Part shown: piece by piece, positions 22,632-32,662 of the stretch | Layout: the number at the start of each line of letters is the position of its first letter | Position numbering within the stretch: the stretch's first letter is position 1 | Assembly: GCF_022682495.2 (NCBI RefSeq) | Contig: NC_071391.1 | Coordinates: 126,523,896 to 126,587,895 of the forward strand | Reading direction: 5' to 3' | DNA from: Desmodus rotundus | Lineage: Eukaryota; Chordata; Mammalia; Chiroptera; Phyllostomidae | Length of the DNA stretch: 64,000 nt | Program-made: the position numbers and the translations under genes | The notes under the pieces: model-generated | Told to the model about the DNA's origin: nothing | What the model saw: only the letters and a program-made list of their open reading frames with translations | Database searches by the model: none

Positions 22632-24890
22632 GGCATTCAAGGTGGCGATGCAATAGGTAGAAGCTACACTCACCTCCTCCCAGGACCATACTGGAATTAT
22701 AACTAAATTATAGAACAATCAACCTAAATAACCAACTGAAGACTAGCTGAACAGAAGTCTTATAAGCAAAGATGTACAGAAGAAGCTACATCACAACTGG
22801 TAGAAAGGATGGAGATGTGAAAAGGTCTGGCCCTGCACCCACATGTGGTGGTTGAGAATCTGTAGGGATATCTCAGCTGCAAAGGTCTCCCTGAGGAGCA
22901 AGGGGTCTCAACCCCATGCTGAGAGCACCATAACCAGGAAGAAGAGCCCATATAACATCTTGCTATGAAAATCAGTAGGGATTCCTTCTGACATGGAGAA
23001 ATGAGAGTCTTAGAAACCCAAGTGCTATCTTAAACAGCCAGTGCACAAAATCTCGTTTGCAGCCACTTAAACTGGGCTCCTGTAGCGGGAGGCTCAGAGA
23101 GGACTGGAGTCATACAGGGAGAGACTGGGTTGTATGGCTTTGGGGAGAGGGCTGAAGGGATAGCCACCAAGGCCCCTGTGCTGAGTCCCTCTATCATACT
23201 GCCCACATATGCCATCTGTCCAGGGTCAAGCATCAGCCTGAGGGAATACACTAGCCCACCCTCTCAACTTCTTGTGGCCCAGCCCTGCCAGTCTCAAGCT
23301 AGCAGAGGAGTCTGCTTGCTGCTTCTACCCTGGATCCTCAGTTCATACTTTCTTGGAGAGCACTTGAGGATATCCTGCAGACTCAGTGGGAGTCAAAAAC
23401 ACTTGGGGAGAGACTAAGTTGTGTGACTCTGGGCAAACAGCCATTTCCCCATATCACACCCCACCAGCAATGTTCCACCATGAGAAAGCTACTAGCCCCA
23501 CCCTCCCAAATATCTGTGGCCCCACCCAGCTGAACTCATGCTCTATGGAGAAGTAGTTGGCTGTGTGTGGGCAGCCTAGGCCCCTGATATAGACTTTCTT
23601 GGTTCTCGAGGTCCATTTGGAGGGTGGCAAGAATGCACAAGGAACGACTGAGTTGTGTGGCTCTGAGGCAAGGGCCATTATTCCCTCACATGCCTGACTG
23701 GTGCCACTATTCCTGTGCAGAGTCCTCCCACCACATGGCCAGACTGTTGTCTGTTTTAGCTTGATGAACTCTGCCGGCCTCACCCTGATGACTCCCTGAG
23801 ACCCTGCCCCACCACAAAGGACCACAGCCCTCAGGCAGGTGGCAGTTGGCCTTGGTGTACACTGAGACTTTTGTTGAGTGGCCTCAGACCCAGCACTGGC
23901 ACTGAGTTTGAATCTGTGTCAACCTGGGAACACCACTCAACCCTACCTGGTGACTCACTGTGAACAAACCTCACACAACTCAAGTGCCTCCAGAGGTTCT
24001 TTCACTGACTGAGCCTATCAAGCAGCGGGAAAGCAAAAACAGATCACGGGGTGTCTTGGATCTTTTGCTGACCTGCCTCAGGCTCAGTACTAGTGGAGCC
24101 AGCTTTGGTATGCCACTTCCACAGGCACCCAGGCCCAGCAGAGGCAGCCACAAACTGTGGGTTGCTTAGTTAGGTGCAAACAGTTAGGCTAGGGCGAGTC
24201 ACAGGCAGCATCTAACATTAACCTGCACTGGAGACCCTCCCAAGAGGCCCCCAAACCAACACATCAGGTGGCTGGCTTCAGACCACATCAAAGCATGACC
24301 CAATTAACTCCCAAGCCATACCCAAAGGGAGAAGGTACCAGAACCTGCTATGGCAACTTCCACTTTGTGGGGTCAGCTCCTGCATAGCAGCTAGTATACT
24401 GTGGTCAGGTCAGTCTTCATAGACATCCAGCCTGAGGGTCAACCCCATCCACAAATGGGCCAATAGCAATCAAAACTCAACTACATCAGGAAGGCTCACA
24501 TAACCCACTCAGGGACATTCCTGTAGCACCTAGTTCAGGCGATCAGGTGCACCACTGGGCCCCACAAAATGCCATACCAAGGACACCATACTAAAACTGG
24601 GAGACATAGCAGATCTACCTAATACACAGAAACAAATACAGAGGGATAGCAAAAATGAGCAGATAAAGAAACATGCCCCAAATGAAAGAGCAGGAGTGAT
24701 CTCCGGAAAAAGAACTAAATGAAATGGAGGCAAGGAATCTACCAGATACAGAGTTCAAAAATGGTTATAAGTCAGCTCAAAAAACTTAGAGGAAGGATGA
24801 ATGAACTCAGTGAAAACTTAAAGAGATAGTAAACATAAAAAAATAACATAGAAACCATTAGAAAAGAACAGATAGAAATGAGTCCTGTGC
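22632..24890 (+). mobile_element. L1 5' UTR with internal repeat units and the start of ORF1
   Basis: Starts 'ggcattcaaggtggcgatgcaatagg', the form of an L1 5' terminus ('caagatggcggc' type), and runs about 2 kb of GC-richer 5' UTR to an ATG at 24,673. The frame MPQMKEQE stops at codon 9; beyond it 'PEKELNEMEARNLPD' and related residues show L1 ORF1 N-terminal homology to about 24,880. Nothing of ORF2, the 3' UTR or a tail follows; L2 sequence begins directly. The 5' UTR contains related units starting near 23,121, 23,410 and 23,644, each opening with 'gactgagttgtgtggctctg' or a variant. Inactive. Confidence 0.8.
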
Positions 24891-24891
24891 T

Positions 24892-27310
24892 CCCATCATG
24901 TAGGATTTGAGGTCATAGTAAGGATCTTGGCATGTACAGTATGAGATGGAAGTCACTAGAGGGCTGAGTAAAGGAATTCCATGACTTGACTTAGGTTAAA
25001 GGGATCATTTTGTCTGCTCTGCTGAGAAGACTGGAAGGGGCAAGGGTGGAAATAATGTCACCAGTTAGGGACTATTGCAATAATCCAGGAAAAATTGATG
25101 GCTTGGGTTGAGATGACAGCAATTGAAGTTATCATATTCTAGATATATGTTGAAGGTAGAATCAGTGAGATTGCCGAAAGACTGGATATCAGGTATGAAA
25201 GAAAGCAAAATAGTCATGATGACTCCCATGTTGCGGGCCTGAGCAAACTAGAAGCATCGAGCTGACATTTACTAAAATGGGAAGCCTATTAGGTAGAGCA
25301 GGTTTAAGGTAGAAGTAGGTAGGGAATCAGATATTTGGTTTTGGATATGAAGTTTGAAATCCTTATTAAATATATGTGCACATATCAGTTGGCTGTTATG
25401 TATAAAGGTCCAGAGTTCAGGGGGGAAAGTATAGCATAAGACATATATTGGAAGTTCTGTCTTGTACTGGTTCAAAGACATGACTCTGGATGACATTTCC
25501 AAGGAGTGAAGATAGATAGAGAAAATGTCTAATAACTGACCCATGGGGTATCTCAAGGATGCTCCAAATAGTCAAAGGTTAGGGAGATGAGGCAGAACCG
25601 GCAAAGAAGACTAAGAAAAAACAGGCACAGAGATAAAAGGAGAAAAAGAAGAGTCCTCAAATCAAGTGAAAAGAGACATTTTAAGGAGGATGGAGTGAAC
25701 AGTTGTGTCAAATGCTGAAAATAAGTCAAGATCGATGAGGGCTGAGATTGTACTGTTGGGCTTAGCAGCATGGAGATCAGCAGTGACCTTCTCAGGAGCT
25801 GCTTTGGCGGAGTGGTGGGGGTGAAGGCTTGGCTGAAGTGCATCTGAGAGAAAAAAGCTTTTAACTACTTCAATTCTCTATGCCTTGGTTTCCTTAGCTA
25901 TAAAAAGGGTATGCTAGTACTTTCTTCATAGAGTTGTAAAAAATAAAGGAAATAACATATCTGAAGTATCTAGTAAGGTCCAGTAGATATAAATCCTTAA
26001 TAAGTATAATTTGTTGTGATTATTTTTAGATTTCAACTCTTCAGGGGGAAAAATAGACATTTACTTATCATCTTATTTAAGTTAATGATCTTTTGTAAAA
26101 AGCTCAGATAAGAACTGCCACATTTAACTGATCATTTCTTCTTTTTTATATTTCTTTTCTTTAAATACAGAAATAAAATGAAGTACATAGACAAATGCAA
26201 AATGAGAGGGAGAAGAGGAATTGGAGAGTGATAAAGACAGGACAAAACTTCTTTTAAAGGAGTTTTGCAGCAAAGGGAAGAAGAAAAATTGAGGGTTGCC
26301 AAAGGGTGTTTTTGTTTTAGTTTGTTTTCTTTAAGATGAGAGAAATAACTGTGTGGTGGAGGAAATGATCCTTTTTGAGAGGGAAAAATTAATAATACAA
26401 AATGGTGAGGGGATGTCCTTGAGAGGAAAAGAGGCATAGAATGTGGTGCCCAAGTGCAGAGGTTGGTCTTAGGAATGTAGACAATTCATCCATGACCGAA
26501 GGATAGGCCAAGTCTACAGGTATAGATGTAGGTGGAAGTGTGTAGAATTTCTCTTCTCATAACTTCTTTCTGCTTTGTAAGATATAAAGCAAGAGCCTCA
26601 GCTGAGAGTGAGTGTCAGAGGTATTGGAGGTTTGAGAAGAAATGTGAAATGTGAGATAGTCATCTAAGAGATGGGGAAAATGAGTGTATTAAAGAAGGGT
26701 AGGAGGCTTACCCAGCAGCGCTGAGGGCCTAATTGAGGTTGATGGTGAAATATTTAAAATGAAAATAGTTAATGTTTTTCAATTGCATTTACCTGTGTGG
26801 GTGGTTGTTCAGAGGAGGTAAGAAGTTGACATTATCAGGTTTGGGGTTTTGCCAGGTGAGTACAATGAAAGGAGAGAGGAGAGACTAGCTGGATGTGCAA
26901 AGGGTGATTGTAATAAAGGTGGGATAGCAGGGAAGTGAGGCCATAAGGAAATAAGGAATGATAAAATGGGGGTAAAATCCTGACAGGGTACTAGAGGAAG
27001 GGCATGGGAAGTTAAAAGAGGGGTTCAGAGAGTGGTTACTTGGAATTGAGATGATAGAGAGGTTGTAGTTATTGGTAATGACAAGACAGGACCATAGAGG
27101 GGATGACTGTGATAGGGTGAAGGGCGAGATCTTTGGAGGAGAAGTGAAGCAGGGATCAAAGACTTGGAGAGGCCAGGACAGGATCATCTGCATGCCATTG
27201 AAATTACCCAGAATTAAAACAGGATTATTTTTGGAGAAAGTGACAGTGAGACAGGAACTAAACTCTTCAACTAATTAGGATAAATGGACCAGGGTCTGCA
27301 GATAACAGCA
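24892..27310 (-). mobile_element. Antisense L2-type LINE (CR1 clade): reverse transcriptase and endonuclease regions
   Basis: On the minus strand the right end (about 27,310-27,180) gives a YRP-like stretch and LGNFNG (from LGDFN), the endonuclease signature of CR1/L2-clade ORF2. Farther along, 25,850-25,550 yields QAFTPTTPPKQLL and a diverged 'L-D-L-SAAFDTVDH' region, and 25,500-24,900 follows the L2 thumb/C-terminal blocks (antisense 'ctattgcaataatccagg' at 25,072, 'ggatatgaagtttgaaatcc' at 25,342, 'ggagatgaggcagaaccggcaaagaagac' at 25,580). Many indels; no protein possible. A MIR is inserted or embedded at 25,862-26,030. Confidence 0.75.
25862..26030 (+). repeat. MIR SINE inside the antisense L2
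   Basis: 'actacttcaattctctatgccttggtttccttagctataaaaagggtatgctag' then 'cagtagatataaatccttaataagt' follows the MIR core and 3' end. Confidence 0.75.
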
Positions 27311-28879
27311 ATTACCATATTCTAAATACTAATCCTAAACTATTAGCCTTAATATGTCAACTTCAGAGATGTTACAGCCTTGAAAACGTTCTTTATCAAT
27401 GAGAAGGAAAACAATTCTCTCAATGAGACTCACCATCACTGTTCAACGTACCATCAGAGACAATCTGCCTTATCTTCCTGTGAAATAAAGCTTAGATCTA
27501 GGAAGATGATACTTTATTCAAAATGGGAAATGAGCTCTCAGAGGTCTTTGGGAATACTAATTGCAATGGATTAATAATTTATCTTTAACAGTTTTCAATA
27601 AATACTTACTGAGGGAAATCGTATAAAAATGCTATAAACTCTTGCTTCTGGTTAATCCTGTCTAAAGGACATTCTATAAATGGGTTCACCTTTAATAACT
27701 TTAAGAAAGCTTATTTATTCAACCACTAAGTCCTGACTCTAGGATGCAAAGATGTAGGGATCTTGCTCTCAAGGTCTAGTGTGGAATACAAACAAGAAAA
27801 CAAAAAGATATATGGTAGATAATAATAAAGAGCGTAACAAATGCTTAAGATATAATAGGGTAAAGGCACAGAAGTGGAACCAGCTTTTGTGGGGATGAGG
27901 TTTGTGTCAGCGATCAAGGAAGGCCTCAGAGAAAGGCATAACTGTGTTGTAAAGGAAAGGCCTTGAGAAACCTAACCTGACACATGCATTTTCAAATGAT
28001 TTTATTTAATAGAAATATCTTTGTATAACCTATTCATTTAGTCAACATCTATCTGTGACTTGCTCTGTGCCACTCACTGTCCTAGGTCCTGAGAATACAA
28101 CAGCGAACCAGACAGATCTTTGCTCACAGTCTGGCAGTGAGACTTTGACACTAAATTTAAGCGTGAAGACCGTTGTGGTAGAGAAAGAGTGGGTCTGTAA
28201 CAGAGGGGACCTGCCCTAGTTCAGAGGAGAAATGTTAGCACACAGCTGAAAACTTGGGTGTTTGTCCAGTTGGCATGAGTTCTGTCTTTTTTAAAGTAGA
28301 GTCATTCTCACAGTTGTTCTGAATCACCCACAGGGCCTAGCCCAGGGCCAGGGGAATGTAGTTAGTAGCTCAGAAACAACTGAATGACTGATTGAATCTC
28401 TTCTTTTATGCTGTGGAAGGCACTTCTGGATCTTCACCATTCTGAAAATAATCCAGTTTTGTAGAAGTGCCAGAGTGAGTTCTGATTAAATTCTACCAAA
28501 TAGTTTTTTACTGAGTATTTATTAAAGTCTTGTGTGGTTAAGAAGGACATGAGATTATAGTCCTGAGATCACTTAATTGAGAGAAGTTCTGTGCTGGAAA
28601 CTCTAACTCTAGCCAGCAATCTCACAAATTCTCATCATTGGTCATGATAGAGCAATTTTTCACTGTGTAATTTTTATGAAAGTTGGGGAAGAGGTGCCGT
28701 CACGAGGAATGGTATATTACAGAAGCTCTTCAACTTTCCAACTTCAACCTTACAGAATCAGGAAGATATAACCAATGCCCAAGCCAGAGCAAAAGCTGGC
28801 TAACTCTGCCCATTAACAGATGGCATTAATAATACTAAGTATATTGAGCCTTTCAGGGTGGTTACAGTTGTACACTTAA
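27311..28879. other. No gene; L2-tail-like traces
   Basis: About 28,030-28,150 ('tgctctgtgccactcactgtcctaggtcctgagaatacaacagcgaacc') and 28,330-28,395 ('cagggcctagcccagggccagggg...cagaaacaactgaatgactga') look like L2 3' sequence, reverse and forward respectively. The rest is unassigned. Confidence 0.45.
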
Positions 28880-29405
28880 TAAGTACTTGAGAAGTAGTGC
28901 CACTGGGAGTGTTGGCATGTGAGGGATTTGCAGCTTTTTGTATTGCTGGATCCCTGGGCACTGTGAGCTGAAGAAGCAGAGCTCGTGGGTCAGTCATCAT
29001 GTTGCGTTATGGGCAGTACGAAGGAGAAACCAAGGTGTATGTTGGTAACCTGGGAACTGGAGCTGGCAACGGAGAGTTAGAAAGGGCTTTCAGTTATTAC
29101 GGTCCCTTAAGAACTGTGTGGATTGCAAGAAACCCTCTAGGATTTGCCTTTGTGGAATTTGAAGACCCTAGAGATGCAGAAGATGCAGTGCAAGGCCTGG
29201 ATGGCAAGGTGATTTGTGGTTCCCAAGTGAGGGTTGAACTATCAACAGGCATATCTCAGAGATCTCATTTTGATACACCACCTGCTCAACGTCCCTTTGA
29301 TCCCAATGATAAATGCTATAAGTGTGGTGAAAAGGGATATTATGCATATGATTGTCATCACTATAGCCACCGAAGAAGAAGCAGGTTACAGTCTAGATCA
29401 ATTCG
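28880..29405 (+). pseudogene. SRSF7: 3'-truncated retrocopy of SRSF7 (9G8 splicing factor) with an unbroken RRM
   Basis: An ATG at 28,999 opens a 162-codon frame (stop ends 29,487). Residues 11-84 are an intact RRM with RNP2 VYVGNL (13-18) and RNP1 GFAFVEF (48-54). [21 protein letters not shown] follows, the SRSF7-specific CCHC knuckle, but its histidine is Tyr114, so zinc binding is probably lost. The basic RRRSR start of the RS domain breaks off near residue 136 into an unrelated repeat. Parental exons are joined without introns, and upstream sequence from about 28,880 resembles SRSF7 5' UTR. SRSF7 (238 residues) binds RNA and drives splicing and mRNA export through RRM, knuckle and RS domain. 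Lacking the RS domain and any poly(A) tail, this is most likely a dead copy. Confidence 0.9.
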
Positions 29406-29990
29406 TGATCCTTTCTCTCTTGGATTCTATTACTTGCTAGCATACTCACAGAACTCAGGGAAACATTTATGTTTACCATACTATTAAAAGATATGATAAA
29501 GGATATAGATGAAGAGCCAGATGAAGAGATATGTAGGTGAGATTTGGGAATGTCATGAGAGCAGAAGCTTCTCTCCTATGGAGTGCAGAGGGTGTGACTC
29601 ACCCTCCCAGTATGTGGATGTGTTTACTGACTTGGAAACTCTCAGTACTTTTGGGAGTTTTATGGAGGCTTCATCATATAGACATGACCAATTATTAACT
29701 CCATTTCCAGCCCCTCTCTGGAGGACGGGAGGTTGGGCTGAAAATTCCACTTTAATAGTGGCTTGGTCTTTCTGGTGACCAGCCCCTACTTATGAACCCA
29801 CCAAGAGTTATTGCTATTACCCGGGGAATTCTAACAGATTTAGAAACTCTGTATCAGGAACCAGGGTCAAAGATCAAATAGTAGAACAAAAGGTGTTCGT
29901 AGTGCTCTTATCACTTAAGAAATTACAAGGTTTTTAGGAGTTCTATGTCAGGAACTTGAGGCAGAGACTAATACATATTTTTCTATTATC
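29406..29990 (+). repeat. Old mammalian interspersed repeat (family not named)
   Basis: 'tattacttgctagcatactcacagaactcagggaaac' (29,428), 'gaagagccagatgaagagatatgtagg' (29,511), 'ggaggcttcatcatatagacatga' (29,662) and 'cttggtctttctggtgaccagcccctac' (29,763) are blocks of a repeat I recognise as widespread in mammals but cannot name. It supplies the last about 26 codons and stop of the SRSF7-derived frame. Confidence 0.55.
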
Positions 29991-30008
29991 TCATAGATAT
30001 TCTTTACT

Positions 30009-30238
30009 ATTTTTTTTAAAGATTTTATTTATTTATTTTTTTGAGAGAGGGGAAGGGAGGGAGAAAGAGAGGAAGATAAACATTGATATGAGAGAGAAAC
30101 ACTGACTGGTTGCCTCTTACACACACCCCAACCAGAGACCCAGCCTGCTAGCCAGGCATGTGCCCCAACCAGGGATCAAATCAGCAACCCTTTGCTTTAT
30201 AGGATTGACACCTAACCAACTGAGTCATACTGGTCAGA
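30009..30238 (-). mobile_element. Ves SINE, reverse orientation
   Basis: T-rich tail first ('aaagattttatttatttattttttt'), then 'gagagaaacactgactggttgcc', 'caaccagggatcaaatcagcaacc' (antisense B box) and 'ctaaccaactgagtcatactggtcag' (antisense A box/head). Confidence 0.93.
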
Positions 30239-32331
30239 GCTGTTCAAGAAGTTTTTAGATGAGAGGCTGAGGGCCACATGGGGAAAGAAGATCAACAGTG
30301 GTAGAGAAGCTAAACTCTGCCTCTATTAGTTAATCTTATAACTGGAACTACTTTAGGTCAAAGGGTAATGTACTTGTTTATATCACCAAACCCCTGAAAG
30401 GACAGGGATGGCTGGATCTTAATACAACTAGGCACCTGATCCTCTCAGGACTCACTCTGGAGACTGCTACATTCTCCAAGTGGTGGGGGATGACTTGTGC
30501 TCATACAAGACATTAGTCAAGACATTAGTATCATCACAAAGGAAAGAATTGCTATCTATTAGTCAGCTTTGGAAGAAAAAAACCTAGAGAAATTCTTTGA
30601 CTGTCTCAACTTGCATTGTGGACTTGCCCTGCAGTGGCCTGGAAAGGTCTGTTGGATCACAAAACTGAGGGGAAAAAGTGGCAAGCCCTGAAACAAAGGA
30701 AGCAACAGCAATGCTACATGGGGGCATTACTGGTGTCCTGTGCATTCAGTGAACTGTTGACGTGCAGCTCACCACTCCCCTAAATGGACTTCTCCTTTGA
30801 CGAGGTAGATAGAAGGCATAAGGTTTATTTATTACTTCACTTCCTAAACATCTATGAGCATGTACTATATGCCACAGGATACTGGATATAAAAAGATAGA
30901 TAAACCCCAGTTGCTAACCTCAAGGAGCTCACAGTCTAATTGTCAAGAGAGCCATATGAATAAACAACTGCAGGCAAATGTTGTGAGTATAGCAATCCAG
31001 ATGCTTAAACGACATGGAGAAAGGAGGCTGTAATTTCCTGTGCAGAAGCAGTATTTGGGAGTGGTGACACAGCTGGGTTTTGAAAAACATAAATATGAGA
31101 TCACCAGCTAAATGGAAGAGAAAAGAAATTCCAAGTAGAGAACCATCTGCTAAGGCTCATTTATTCATTTGTTCAAAAATATTTATTGATTACCACTAGA
31201 TACCATGTACTAAGTAGGCACTGAGAATACAATTCTGAATGAAACAGACATAGTCCCTGTTCTTGAAATTTGCATTATGATGATGTCAGACAATCAAATT
31301 ATCAAACAAGGAAATATCTAATTATAAACTATGTTAATTGCCATCAAGGAAAGTACATGGTGCTATAAGAACCCAACAGGGTTGATAAGATTGGGATGGG
31401 GGTTTGGGGGGAGGAATCACAGCACTGAGTATCTAGGACCCATAACCATTTCCATGTGGCCAAATAAGAACAAATGGCCCAACTGTCTTGGACAGGGAAG
31501 CAATCTATTGCTCCCATTTTACCCTTAGGATTGTTCCATACTGGTAAATAGTTCTTCAACACCCATGAACAGAGAAGTACGAATTCTAGAGACTTTTCCT
31601 TCTTTCAGAAAATTTAGCTTTTCTGAGAATTTCAAACATCCTTTTGAAAATTATGGATACTCAAGTCAGACCTCATCTGTCAAGTTGCTGCCCACTGCCT
31701 CCATCAATATGTTCGAGACCATCTGGAGTTTCTCAAAACCCTTCAGTGAGTTGTTTTTTGTTGTTCTTTTAAAAAAACTTCTCCAAACAACTGTGTCATC
31801 AGCTGCCTTCTCCAACATAGAGGGTTTTTTAAATTTAAGATTAATTTTTTTATTGAAGTATACATATCATAGGAAAGTTTTATCTCATAAAAATTTTGTA
31901 ATTTTAAAATTACATAATTACTTTTATATAATGCTTCAGTTTAGGTTATCCATTATCATGAATCCTTTTGGTCCCTGAGCCCACCTTTGTTTCCTGTTCT
32001 AAGGCTGGGTGCAGAACATAACTGCCCCCATGGGGAGGGGCTGAAACCAAGGTAATAGGGAGACCAGTTTCAGCTATCACTGATGATGGCAAGAGTAACT
32101 TAGCACCAAATATGCTGTTAATATGTAAATGAGAGCATAAGCTATATGAATAATTTTCAAGAGGTTTTTTCACAAAAAGTGTATTTCGTAATATTGAAGA
32201 TTTAATTACTAACAAGCTATACCCAAGTCACTTAACTACTTATCAGTCCTTTGAAGTAACATCAATATTTCAGTTTCCGATTTCCATTCTTTGTTGAACT
32301 TCTTGTTGAATGTATTAAGCACACCAACAGT
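30239..32331. other. No gene; L2/MIR-like fragments
   Basis: About 30,825-30,950 and 31,155-31,300 each follow the pattern 'cattcatttgttcaaaaatatttattgattacc...ggcactgagaatacaattctgaatg', an antisense L2-tail-like sequence. A 137-codon frame at 31,565-31,978 has no recognised domain. About 31,835-31,960 is AT-rich and may be antisense L1. Confidence 0.45.
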
Positions 32332-32343
32332 TGGAAACATTTT

Positions 32344-32650
32344 AATTTTTTTTGTATTTTTACTTTTTAAAATATATTTATTGATTATGCTATTACAGTT
32401 GTCCCATTTCCCTCCCCCTCCACTCCATCCTGCCCACCTCCTCCCTCCCACATTCCCCCCCTATAGTTCATGTCCATGGGTCATACTTATAAGTTCTTTG
32501 GCTTCTACATTTCCTACACTATTCTTGCCCTCCCTCTGTCTATTTTCCACCTATCATTTATGCTACTTATTCTCTGTACCTTTCCCCACCTCTCCCCCTC
32601 CCACTCCGCTGTTGATAACCCTCCATGTGAGCTCGATTTCTGTGGTTCCA
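32344..32650 (-). mobile_element. 5'-truncated young L1/half-L1 3' end with target duplication
   Basis: Antisense 3' UTR with the same content as the tail at 47,515-47,800 ('acagttgtcccatttccctcccc', 'agttcatgtccatgggtcatac', 'ttctttggcttctacatttcc', 'tgataaccctccatgtga'). The 12-mer TGGAAACATTTT occurs at 32,332-32,343 and 32,651-32,662, a perfect target-site duplication, so the 307-bp insertion is complete and relatively young. Confidence 0.93.
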
Positions 32651-32662
32651 TGGAAACATTTT

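Noticed and set aside
23130..23825. Frames of 95-123 codons on both strands
   Set aside because: They fall in the L1 5' UTR.
28999..29487. Functional SRSF7 gene
   Set aside because: Single-exon copy lacking the RS domain and with a changed zinc-knuckle histidine; listed as a pseudogene.
31565..31978. 137-codon plus-strand open frame
   Set aside because: No recognised domain, low-complexity C-terminal part in AT-rich sequence, no supporting splice or promoter pattern.
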